From Paracoccaceae bacterium (GTDB lineage: Bacteria; Pseudomonadota; Alphaproteobacteria; Rhodobacterales; Rhodobacteraceae): 64,000 bases of DNA. The notes below the pieces were generated by a model. The model was given only the letters and a program-made list of their open reading frames with translations. It searched no databases and was not told the origin of the DNA. The stretch lies in NCBI GenBank assembly GCA_028284705.1, contig JANQRE010000011.1:62001-126000 (forward strand), written 5' to 3'. Made by a program: the position numbers and the translations under genes. Shown here one piece after another: positions 17,701-25,229 of the stretch (positions are counted from its first letter, which is position 1; the number at the start of each line of letters is the position of its first letter).

Positions 17701-18349
17701 GCTGGTCGGCGCGGATATTCCGCTAAATGAAGGATGCCTGAAGCCTTTGAAAATCGTGGCACCTGAAGGGTCGATGATCAATCCGAAATACCCTGCCGCG
17801 GTGATCTCGGGGAATACGGAAGTGAGCCAGAATATCTGCGATTGCCTGATGGGGGCGCTGGGCGTGATGGCGGGGTCGCAGGCAACGATGAACAATTTCG
17901 TCTGGGGCAATGAGGAATTTCAGAATTACGAGACGATTGCCGGTGGCTCCGGCGCGGGGCCGGGGTTCAACGGGACGTCTGCGACGCAAGTGCATATGAC
18001 CAACACGCTGATGACCGACCCGGAGGTGCTGGAGACGCGGTTCCCGGTGCGGGTGGAGCAGTTTTCGATCCGGGAGGGCTCAGGTGGAAAGGGCTGGTGG
18101 AGAGGTGGTAATGGGGTGCATCGGACCTTGCGGTTCCTCGAGGATGTGACGGTGACGACGCTCTGTTCGCACCGCGTTGTGCCGCCGTTTGGCGGGGATG
18201 GCGGTGAGGGTGGATATCTTGGCATTGATACGGTGATCCGTGCCGATGGTACGCGGGAGCAGCAACCGGGCTTGACGGAAGTGGAGCTGAAGGCCGGGGA
18301 TGCGTTCGAGATGCTGACCCCCGGTGGAGGTGGCTGGGGCAAGGCGTAA
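14762..18349 (+). CDS. 5-oxoprolinase / hydantoinase A-B fusion protein (ATP-hydrolysing)
   Basis: A 1195-residue fusion. Residues about 1-200 form the HyuA N-terminal domain ([13 protein letters not shown]), about 200-510 the HyuA ASKHA-type ATPase ([27 protein letters not shown]), and about 680-1190 the HyuB domain ([33 protein letters not shown]). This full-length arrangement is typical of ATP-dependent 5-oxoprolinase, which opens L-5-oxoproline to glutamate; N-methylhydantoinase is the other possibility. It overlaps modC by four bases and so belongs to the modABC operon. It contains repeat copy B in frame at 16565-16590, encoding [10 protein letters not shown], between the HyuA and HyuB parts. 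Confidence 0.9.
   Translation: [1195 protein letters not shown]
16565..16590 (-). repeat. Dispersed hairpin repeat inside a coding region, copy B
   Basis: These 26 bases are identical to the corresponding part of copies A and D, but lie inside the oxoprolinase gene and in antisense orientation to it. The repeat is read through in frame and falls in the linker between the two enzyme domains, a position likely to tolerate insertion. Confidence 0.8.
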
Positions 18350-18473
18350 CCGGGCAACAGTTGCGCCCGCCCTGCCATCGCACCTCTTGCTCGAATGGCT
18401 GGCCCTGTGGATAAGTTCCCACAACGACCTGCCTCATTTCGAAAGGCGGGCGAGGCATGGATCGAGGCAGATC

Positions 18474-19379
18474 ATGAAAACGGTTTTGAGCATCGCCACG
18501 GCGATTGCGATCAGCGCGGTGACGCCGTCCTTCGCCGGGGACCGCGAGGTTCTTGGGTGGGGTTATCTTCTCAGCAACGATGCGATTGGCGACCGGAGAG
18601 ATCGCTGGCGAAGCGCATCAACGGCGTTAAGCCAGGTCCGCGGACAACCCTGGACGGGTGAGCGTCCGACGGGTTTTGGCGAATTGATCGAGTTGCGGCT
18701 GCGCAGTGAAGTGATCTCGCCTGCCAATGTCACCACACCTGCTGCGAATGATCGCCGCTACGTGGGGGCGCTGTCCTTCGGCGCACATACCCATTTTGCG
18801 CGCAGGGGCGTCGAATATGCGGTTGGTCTGGACTTGATCGTTGTCGGTCCGCAAACGCGGCTCGATCGTTTGCAGGACTCCGTTCATGACCTGATTGGCG
18901 ACCCGGACGTGAATGTCGCGAATTTTCAGGTTGCGAATGCGATCTATCCGACCCTGACCGCGGAAGTGGCTCGAACCTTCTCGTTTGGCGCGTCGGGCCG
19001 TGCCCGTCCTTTTGCGGAGCTTCAGGTCGGCGCGGAGACACTGGTGCGCATCGGTGGGGATGTCACCATTGGCAGTTTTGGGCTCGGCAGTCTTCTGGCG
19101 CGTGACGTGTCGACAGGGCAGCGCTATGCAGTGATGGACGATGACAACACTGGCTTTTCGGTGGTCCTCGGGGCTGACGCGGCCTATGTCGCCGATAGCC
19201 GATATCTGGCGACGCCGGGCATTGTGACAGAGGACGCTCGCTACAGGCTGCGTGCAGGTCTGAACCAAGCCTGGCGTTCCGGTTCGGTGTTTTATGGCGC
19301 GACCTATCTGAGCGAGGAGTTCAGCGCACAGGCCGAGGGTCAGGTGGTCGGCTCGCTCAATGCGCGGTTTGATTTCTGA
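18474..19379 (+). CDS. DUF2219/LpxR-like outer-membrane protein
   Basis: A 301-residue protein with a signal peptide (residues 1-21, cleavage after SFA). The early segment WGYLLSNDAIGDRRDRWRSAS resembles the conserved asparagine/aspartate-rich start of the LpxR (lipid A 3'-O-deacylase, DUF2219) family. Alternating hydrophobic strands and a C-terminal Phe (NARFDF) fit an outer-membrane beta barrel. Whether the catalytic residues of LpxR are kept cannot be judged by eye, so lipid A deacylation is an inference. It stands alone, 124 bp after the oxoprolinase. Confidence 0.65.
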   Translation: MKTVLSIATAIAISAVTPSFAGDREVLGWGYLLSNDAIGDRRDRWRSASTALSQVRGQPWTGERPTGFGELIELRLRSEVISPANVTTPAANDRRYVGALSFGAHTHFARRGVEYAVGLDLIVVGPQTRLDRLQDSVHDLIGDPDVNVANFQVANAIYPTLTAEVARTFSFGASGRARPFAELQVGAETLVRIGGDVTIGSFGLGSLLARDVSTGQRYAVMDDDNTGFSVVLGADAAYVADSRYLATPGIVTEDARYRLRAGLNQAWRSGSVFYGATYLSEEFSAQAEGQVVGSLNARFDF

Positions 19380-19440
19380 GCTTGCCAGCGGCGGATTTGA
19401 CCCAAACCACCCAGGTCCGGTCGCAATTCCGTCGCGATTG

Positions 19441-19456
19441 TTAACGATCTGTTAAC
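19441..19456 (+). promoter_or_regulatory. Candidate CtrA box (TTAA-N7-TTAAC)
   Basis: TTAACGATCTGTTAAC matches the full CtrA consensus exactly. It ends 87 bp before the ATG of the Hint-domain gene, a normal promoter distance. CtrA is the alphaproteobacterial cell-cycle and motility regulator. The call is by sequence match only. Confidence 0.55.
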
Positions 19457-19542
19457 TCGTGCTTTTCTGAAGTTAGAAGCTGTGGTACAAAACAGCAAAA
19501 CAAGACCGAAAAGGTCGCGAACTTGAGCAGGTTTGACACATC

Positions 19543-20622
19543 ATGGGACTGGGGCTACGGGGCATTTATGTCCTCGAGGGGCGTCTGACGCGTTTCGACA
19601 AGGACGAGTTTTCCGCATTAAGCAAGCCGACAATCGGCCAGAACTGGCGCTGGGGCGGCGGTGAGGCCGTGCGTCTCGACGGGCCACCCTCGACATTGCT
19701 TCTGGGGGAAGCCATCGGTGCCGATGAGATGCATCGCCGGGTCTCGCGCATTGTCCGACGCAAATTTGATCTCGCAGCAATGCAGAACGACTTGCGAAGT
19801 CCAACCACGCCGATCTCGCCCGATCTGGAAGAGGATGAACCGGGCTTTGTGATCTCCGATGGCGAGGCGCAGTTTCGTCTTGTGCCGGTGCATGCGGAGC
19901 GGTCGGCCACGACCGTCTTCTGGTGCCCCGATGGCGTGCCGCTGAAAGATCACGACTATCGCATCATCCGCGTCCCGTCCGAGGATCAGGCGAACCGTCA
20001 CGGCAATGATTTCGGCGGCGACGTTATCTGTTTCACCCAAGGCACGCGCATTCGTGTCGAGGACGGCGAGCGTCTGGTTGAAGACCTCGAGGTTGGCGAC
20101 AAGGTGCAGACCAAGGACAACGGCGCGCAGGAGATCCTGTGGATCGGGCAGCGCCGCATGTCGGGCGCGCGGCTTTATGCCATGCCCAACCTACGCCCGA
20201 TCCGGGTGCGGGCGAGTGCCATTGGCAGCGATGTGCCGGACGCCGATCTTCTGGTCTCGCCCCATCACCGGATGCTAATCGAAGGCCCCGAGGCGCAGGC
20301 CCTGTTCAACCAGTCGGAAGTGCTGGTCTCGGCGCATGATCTGATCGATGATGTGAAGGTCTTCGTGGATCACGCGGTGAAGGAAGTGACTTATATCCAC
20401 CTGCTCCTTGCCGATCACAATATTCTCTGGGCCAATGGGCTGATGACAGAGAGCTATCATCCGGCGAATACGACGCTGAAGACCGTGGAAGCGGATCAGC
20501 GCGCGAGCCTTCTGGACCTCTTCCCCGACATCAAACGTGACCCCCATGCCTATGGTCCCTTAGCGCGACGCAATCTCGATAAGTCCGAAGCGGCGATCCT
20601 GCGTCACGTGCAGGTTGCGTGA
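19543..20622 (+). CDS. Hint (Hedgehog/intein) domain protein
   Basis: A 359-residue protein. The first 160 residues are unassigned. From about 165 the Hint_2 domain starts with GGDVICFTQGTRI, the expected self-splicing Cys being in CFT. EDLEVGDKVQTKDNGAQEILWIG and the block B-like SPHHRMLI follow, then HNILWANGLMTESYHP. Hint domains cleave or rearrange their own backbone; in Rhodobacteraceae such proteins are common but mostly uncharacterised. There is no signal peptide. The start is ATG 19543. A CtrA-type box lies upstream, and an M50 protease gene follows three bases after the stop. Confidence 0.85.
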   Translation: MGLGLRGIYVLEGRLTRFDKDEFSALSKPTIGQNWRWGGGEAVRLDGPPSTLLLGEAIGADEMHRRVSRIVRRKFDLAAMQNDLRSPTTPISPDLEEDEPGFVISDGEAQFRLVPVHAERSATTVFWCPDGVPLKDHDYRIIRVPSEDQANRHGNDFGGDVICFTQGTRIRVEDGERLVEDLEVGDKVQTKDNGAQEILWIGQRRMSGARLYAMPNLRPIRVRASAIGSDVPDADLLVSPHHRMLIEGPEAQALFNQSEVLVSAHDLIDDVKVFVDHAVKEVTYIHLLLADHNILWANGLMTESYHPANTTLKTVEADQRASLLDLFPDIKRDPHAYGPLARRNLDKSEAAILRHVQVA

Positions 20623-20625
20623 CCA

Positions 20626-21336
20626 TTGATTGACTGGCTGAAAGGCCATGCGCAACTCGCGCTTCTGGTCGGCGGTCTCTACCTTTTGTGGTCAACGCCG
20701 GTGGCATTGCCGCTGAAAATCCTGGTGGTGTTCTTCCATGAAGCGGCCCATGCCTTTGCGGCCATCGCAACGGGCGGAGAAGTGCTCTCCATCGAGGTCA
20801 ATGCACGGCAGGGCGGGGTGATGTGGTCGCGCGGCGGCAATCGCTTTCTGGTCGCGAGTGCGGGATATCTGGGCTCGCTGCTGATCGGGGTGGGGCTGTT
20901 TTTGAGCGCTTTGAAATCCGGCGCGGACCGGGTGATCCTGTTTGGCTTGGGTCTGATGCTTGCGGTCCTTGCGGCGCTCTATATCCGGGACGGGTTTTCG
21001 TTCCTCTTCACCATTGGCGCCGCCCTGATTGCGTTTGTCGTGGGGGGCTTCCTGCCCAATGCGATTTCGGATTTGCTGCTTCGGGTCGTGGGGTCGGCGA
21101 GCATGCTCTACGTGCCCTGGGATATCGTGACGGACACAATCCTCACCGGGCCGCGCTTACCCGGCATGCAATCCGATGCGGCTGCGATCGCTGCCCAGGT
21201 CGGCGGAACCGAGGCGATCTGGGGCGCGATTTGGCTGCTGATTTCGATTGTTGTGATCCTTGGCGTGATCCGCGTGGCCCTGCGCTCTCCCAGCAACATT
21301 CACCTTGCTGATTTCACGCGCAAAAGCAGCGGTTGA
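20626..21336 (+). CDS. M50-type membrane metallopeptidase
   Basis: A 236-residue integral membrane protein with about five to six hydrophobic segments. HEAAH in VFFHEAAHAFAAIATGG matches the HExxH zinc motif of site-2-protease-like peptidases, placed in a membrane segment. NAISDLLLR further on may supply part of the third-ligand region, though no clear NPDG or DG motif is visible. The start is probably TTG at 20626, three bases after the Hint gene, so the pair is likely co-transcribed. The substrate is unknown. The rpsD promoter -35 box overlaps the stop region. Confidence 0.75.
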   Translation: MIDWLKGHAQLALLVGGLYLLWSTPVALPLKILVVFFHEAAHAFAAIATGGEVLSIEVNARQGGVMWSRGGNRFLVASAGYLGSLLIGVGLFLSALKSGADRVILFGLGLMLAVLAALYIRDGFSFLFTIGAALIAFVVGGFLPNAISDLLLRVVGSASMLYVPWDIVTDTILTGPRLPGMQSDAAAIAAQVGGTEAIWGAIWLLISIVVILGVIRVALRSPSNIHLADFTRKSSG

Positions 21337-21360
21337 CTCTGTCTCGCGTGGGGTTATAAG
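21333..21360 (+). promoter_or_regulatory. Sigma-70-type promoter for rpsD
   Basis: TTGACT (21333-21338) and TATAAG (21355-21360) are separated by 16 bases and lie 108 bp before the rpsD start. This is the cleanest housekeeping promoter in the window. The -35 box overlaps the end of the M50 gene. Confidence 0.65.
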
Positions 21361-21436
21361 CGCGGCTTCATTGGTGTTGGTGGCCCTCGCAAGAGGAACC
21401 CTGTCATCCCGGCAAAATCCGGGAAGAGGACAACGC

Positions 21437-21458
21437 CCTTCGAAACCTGAAACGAAGG
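21437..21458 (+). promoter_or_regulatory. Leader hairpin that sequesters the rpsD ribosome binding site
   Basis: CCTTCG (21437-21442) pairs with CGAAGG (21453-21458), which includes half of the Shine-Dalgarno sequence AAGGAG directly before the start. S4 represses its own mRNA in several bacteria by binding a leader structure. A role in autoregulation here is an inference. Confidence 0.45.
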
Positions 21459-21468
21459 AGATCAGCAG

Positions 21469-22089
21469 ATGACGAAAAGAACTGCTGCCAAATACAAAAT
21501 CGACCGCCGGATGGGCGAAAACATCTGGGGTCGTCCGAAATCCCCGGTCAACCGTCGTGAATATGGCCCCGGCCAGCATGGTCAGCGCCGCAAAGGCAAA
21601 CTGTCTGACTTCGGTCTGCAACTGCGCGCCAAGCAGAAGCTGAAGGGCTATTACGGCGACCTGACCGAGAAGCAATTCAAGCGCATCTACACCGAGGCTG
21701 CCCGTGTGAAGGGTGACACCGGTGAGAACCTGATCGGCCTTCTGGAGCGCCGTCTGGACGCTGTTGTTTACCGCGCGAAGTTTGTGCCGACGATCTTTGC
21801 GGCGCGTCAGTTCGTCAACCACGGCCATGTCAAAGTGAACGGCAAGCGCGTCAACATCCCGTCCTACCGTGTGAAAGAGGGTGATGTGGTTGAGGTGCGG
21901 GATCGTTCCAAGCAGCTCGTCTCAGTTCTGGAAGCCATCCAACTGCCGGAGCGCGATGTACCGGAGTATATCGAAGCCGATCACTCGAAGATGACGGCGA
22001 CCTTCGTGCGCACTCCGGGCCTGGGCGATGTGCCCTATCCGGTGATGATGGAACCGAACCTCGTCATCGAATATTACGCGCAGAACTAA
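21469..22089 (+). CDS. rpsD: 30S ribosomal protein S4
   Basis: A 206-residue primary 16S rRNA-binding protein that nucleates the 30S 5' domain. It begins with [20 protein letters not shown] and has the S4 RNA-binding domain from about residue 95 ([28 protein letters not shown]), then [17 protein letters not shown]. It has a strong AAGGAG site, its own promoter and a terminator, so it is a monocistronic unit outside the alpha operon, as is common in alphaproteobacteria. Confidence 0.98.
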   Translation: MTKRTAAKYKIDRRMGENIWGRPKSPVNRREYGPGQHGQRRKGKLSDFGLQLRAKQKLKGYYGDLTEKQFKRIYTEAARVKGDTGENLIGLLERRLDAVVYRAKFVPTIFAARQFVNHGHVKVNGKRVNIPSYRVKEGDVVEVRDRSKQLVSVLEAIQLPERDVPEYIEADHSKMTATFVRTPGLGDVPYPVMMEPNLVIEYYAQN

Positions 22090-22115
22090 GCGTTTCCGCG
22101 TTCGGAGATTGCAGA

Positions 22116-22139
22116 GGCCGCCCGATTGGGCGGCCTTTT
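22116..22139 (+). terminator. Intrinsic terminator of rpsD
   Basis: GGCCGCCC and GGGCGGCC form an 8-bp stem with a four-base loop (GATT), followed by TTTT. It starts 26 bases after the rpsD stop. The convergent SDR gene ends just beyond. Confidence 0.85.
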
Positions 22140-22164
22140 GCGTTTGGCGACCCGCTCTGGGGCA

Positions 22165-22929
22165 CTAACGACCGACCGGGGGCAGACCGGCAAGTGCGCG
22201 TTCCTCGTTGGTCTTCAAAGTGAAATCCGTGCCAAGGAAATCGTCGGCCTTGTCCGTGGTCAGAAAGGCGATGGCCTTGGCCACGTAGTTGGGCGGAATG
22301 TGCACCTCGGGGTCAAGCTGACTGACCGGGTTGATGCCGGAGGCCTTGATCTGCACCTGCATCTCGGTGGCGACCGTGCCGGGGCTGAGGCCGATAACCC
22401 GGATACCCTTGTCGCCGAACTCCTTGTGGCCGCATTTGGTCAGCGACAGCACGGCCGCTTTGGTGGAGCAATAATGGCTCCAGCCCTCGAGCGCGCCGGT
22501 GGCGGCTCCGCTTGAGATATTGATCACCGTGCCACCGCCTTGTTTCAGCATCTGCGGGATGGCGGTGCGATAGGCATAGTAGACGCCTTTGAAATTCACA
22601 TCGACGATATGGCTCCAGGCCTCCGGGTCGCTGTCCTCGATCCGCGCGATCGGGTCAATGAGACCGGCATTGTTAACGAGCAGATCGATGCTGCCGAATT
22701 GCGCGATGGTGCGGGTCATTAGCGCCTCGACTTCCGTGTAGACGCTGACATCGCAGGGCACGGCCAGGGCGCGATCCCCAATCTCATTGGCGATGCGGGT
22801 GATGTTGCCCTCGCTGCGCGCGGCGAGCACGACATTGGCACCGAGAGAGGCAAGATGGCGGGCGGTGGCCTCCCCGATCCCGCGGCTGGCGCCGGTGATG
22901 ATCGCAGTCTTTCCGGTCATATCGGTCAT
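22165..22929 (-). CDS. Short-chain dehydrogenase/reductase (SDR)
   Basis: A 254-residue classical SDR. TGASRGIG is at residues 12-19, NNAG at about 88, the catalytic Ser in INISSGAAT, and the pair YCSTK. It keeps the Arg pattern of NADP-type enzymes (AARSEGN). The substrate is not evident. Start ATG 22929 is preceded by AAGGAGA. It is divergent from a LysR-type regulator across 92 bp, the usual arrangement for a LysR target, so it is probably the regulated gene. Confidence 0.9.
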   Translation of the reverse strand: MTDMTGKTAIITGASRGIGEATARHLASLGANVVLAARSEGNITRIANEIGDRALAVPCDVSVYTEVEALMTRTIAQFGSIDLLVNNAGLIDPIARIEDSDPEAWSHIVDVNFKGVYYAYRTAIPQMLKQGGGTVINISSGAATGALEGWSHYCSTKAAVLSLTKCGHKEFGDKGIRVIGLSPGTVATEMQVQIKASGINPVSQLDPEVHIPPNYVAKAIAFLTTDKADDFLGTDFTLKTNEERALAGLPPVGR

Positions 22930-23005
22930 GAGATGTCTCCTTTGCTTGCAGAACACATAGCGCAGGGTATTCGTGGAGAAAATGATGGTTTTGGCGTCTG
23001 TATCG

Positions 23006-23018
23006 TGCAAAAAATGCA
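23006..23018. promoter_or_regulatory. Possible LysR-type operator
   Basis: TGCA-AAAAA-TGCA is an inverted repeat of the T-N11-A type favoured by LysR regulators. It lies in the divergent gap between the SDR and lysR starts, only three bases before the lysR ATG, so autorepression would be more natural than activation. The match is short. Confidence 0.35.
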
Positions 23019-23021
23019 TGA

Positions 23022-23918
23022 ATGAATCTGAATACACTCAAATTGGTCGAGGATGTTGCGGCTTTGGGCAGTTTTGCCGCCGTGGCGCGCGCGCAGGATC
23101 AGGACCCGTCGCGGATTTCGCGGCAGATCGCGGCTCTGGAAGATGAACTGGGTCTCAGGCTCTTTCAGCGCAGCACCAGGCGATTGGCGCTGACCGATGA
23201 GGGGCGTTCCTTCCTCGCGCGCGCGGCCCCGGCAGTTGCCGAGATCGAGGCGGCGCGGGACGGCGCGCGGGCGGGGATCGGTCAGGCGTCGGGGCTTGTC
23301 CGGCTGGCGACGTCAACGGCGTTTGGTGAGAAGATGCTGGTCCCTTTGGTGCCGCGGATGCGCGAGGCCTTGCCCGATATCAGACTGGACCTGATGCTCA
23401 GTGACGAGACGGTGGACCTGATTGATGCGCAGGTCGATCTGGCGATCCGGCTTGCGCCGATGCCGGAAGGCGATCTGATCAGTCGGAAGCTGAGAGCCAC
23501 GCGCTACCATATCTGCGCGAGCCCGGAGTGGATCGCGGCGCAGGGCAAGCCAAGCGCGCCGGAGGTTCTCGCCGAGATCGATTGTCTACGCTATGCACTG
23601 CCCGGTCTGCGCACAGTGTGGAAATTGCGGGATCGGCGCGGAGCGATCCATGAAGTACCTGTCCAAGGGTCCCTTTCGATCTCCAGCCCATTGGCGCTCC
23701 TGAGCGCCTGCCGGGGCGGTTTGGGTCCGGCAATGCTCGCCGACTGGTTGGCGGGCGGCGCGATGGAAGCGGGCGAACTGGTCGACCTCTTCCCCGGATA
23801 TCTGGCCACGGCGACGGAGTTCGAGACGGCTGCGTGGTTGCTTTATCCCTCCAAGACGCACCTGCCGCTCCGGGTGCGGGCGGTCATAGATTTTCTGGTT
23901 CAAGAGCTCGGGGACTGA
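23022..23918 (+). CDS. LysR-family transcriptional regulator
   Basis: A 298-residue regulator. The N-terminal winged helix-turn-helix (about 1-60) has FAAVARAQDQDPSRISRQIAALEDELG and LFQRSTRRLALTDEG. The effector domain (about 88-295) is the periplasmic-binding-protein type of the CrgA-like subgroup. The ligand is unknown. It probably controls the divergent SDR gene. Confidence 0.92.
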   Translation: MNLNTLKLVEDVAALGSFAAVARAQDQDPSRISRQIAALEDELGLRLFQRSTRRLALTDEGRSFLARAAPAVAEIEAARDGARAGIGQASGLVRLATSTAFGEKMLVPLVPRMREALPDIRLDLMLSDETVDLIDAQVDLAIRLAPMPEGDLISRKLRATRYHICASPEWIAAQGKPSAPEVLAEIDCLRYALPGLRTVWKLRDRRGAIHEVPVQGSLSISSPLALLSACRGGLGPAMLADWLAGGAMEAGELVDLFPGYLATATEFETAAWLLYPSKTHLPLRVRAVIDFLVQELGD

Positions 23919-23976
23919 CCCGCGCGGCACACGAATTGCCCTCGCCAAAGCCCGGGAACAGGCGTAAGGCTGAGCC

Positions 23977-25221
23977 ATGATCGGTGACAGTGTCAGACGT
24001 ATGGACCTCGATGAGGCCCGGCAACTGCCTTTCGTGCGGCAGCCGGTTTTCTTGCTGTTTCTGATGGCTTTTGCGATGCCGATTGCCTTCTCGGTCTGGT
24101 CGGCGCTTCTGAACAATTTCGTCATCGAGATGGCGGGCTTCACCGGTGTCGAGATCGGTTGGCTGCATACGGTGCGCGAAATTCCGGGGTTCTTTGCCAT
24201 CGGGGTGATCGCACTGATCATCTTCATCCGCGAGCAGGTTCTGGGTCTTGTGTCGCTGATCCTGCTGGGCGTCTCCACCGCGCTGACCGCCTATTTCCCG
24301 ACCTTTGGCGGCATCCTGACGCTGACGCTTCTGGGCTCCGTCGGGTTTCATTATTACGAGACCGTCAACCAGTCGCTGCAATTGCAATGGCTAAAAAAAG
24401 AGGAGGCACCTCAGGCACTTGGCTGGATTACAGCCGTTGGCTCCTTTGCCTCGCTGATCGCCTATGGGCTCTTGGTGGTGACCTGGAAGAGCTTCGATCT
24501 GAGCTACAGTTTTGTCTATATGACCTCCGGCGGGATTTGCGTGGCCATCGCGCTCTTCAGTTTCTTTTTCTACCCGCAATTCGAAGCCCCGAACCCGCAA
24601 CTGAAGAAGATGGTGTTGCGCAAACGGTACTGGCTCTATTACCTGCTGCAATTCATGTCCGGCGCGCGGCGGCAGATATTCATCGTCTTTGCCGCCTTTA
24701 TGATGGTCGAGAAATTCGGGTTTGAAGTGCATGAAGTGACCGCGCTGTTCCTGATCAACTACGTGGCAAACATGGTCTTTGCGCCCATCGTGGGCCGCTG
24801 GATCGGTATCTATGGCGAGCGCAATATGCTGGTCGTGGAATATGTCGGGCTGACGCTTGTGTTTCTGGCCTATGGCGGGATCTACTATTTCGGCTGGGGC
24901 GTGATCGTGGGGGCCGCACTTTATGTGGCGAACCATCTGTTCTTCTCGATGGCCTTTGCGATCAAGACCTATTTCCAGAAGATTGCCGATCCCGAGGATA
25001 TCGCGCCAACCGCGGCTGTGGCCTTCACCATCAACCACATCGCTGCGGTCTTTTTGCCGGCGCTTCTGGGCTATCTCTGGGTGGTCTCGCCGGGGGGTGT
25101 GTTCATCCTGGCGGCGATGATGGCGGGCACGTCCTTGCTGCTGGCCTGTTTCATCCCCTGCGATCCGCAGAAGGGGAATGAGACCCTGTTCTCGCGGCTG
25201 GCAGCGACCCCGGCGGAGTAG
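23977..25221 (+). CDS. MFS transporter
   Basis: A 414-residue membrane protein with about twelve hydrophobic segments and a charged loop near the middle (residues 195-210, PNPQLKKMVLRKR). The pattern fits a major facilitator; the substrate cannot be inferred. A few polar residues inside segments (HYYETVNQ, NHLFF) are conserved-looking and may line the path. The stop is eight bases before prmA, so co-transcription is likely but no functional link is obvious. Confidence 0.82.
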   Translation: MIGDSVRRMDLDEARQLPFVRQPVFLLFLMAFAMPIAFSVWSALLNNFVIEMAGFTGVEIGWLHTVREIPGFFAIGVIALIIFIREQVLGLVSLILLGVSTALTAYFPTFGGILTLTLLGSVGFHYYETVNQSLQLQWLKKEEAPQALGWITAVGSFASLIAYGLLVVTWKSFDLSYSFVYMTSGGICVAIALFSFFFYPQFEAPNPQLKKMVLRKRYWLYYLLQFMSGARRQIFIVFAAFMMVEKFGFEVHEVTALFLINYVANMVFAPIVGRWIGIYGERNMLVVEYVGLTLVFLAYGGIYYFGWGVIVGAALYVANHLFFSMAFAIKTYFQKIADPEDIAPTAAVAFTINHIAAVFLPALLGYLWVVSPGGVFILAAMMAGTSLLLACFIPCDPQKGNETLFSRLAATPAE

Positions 25222-25229
25222 CGCACCGG

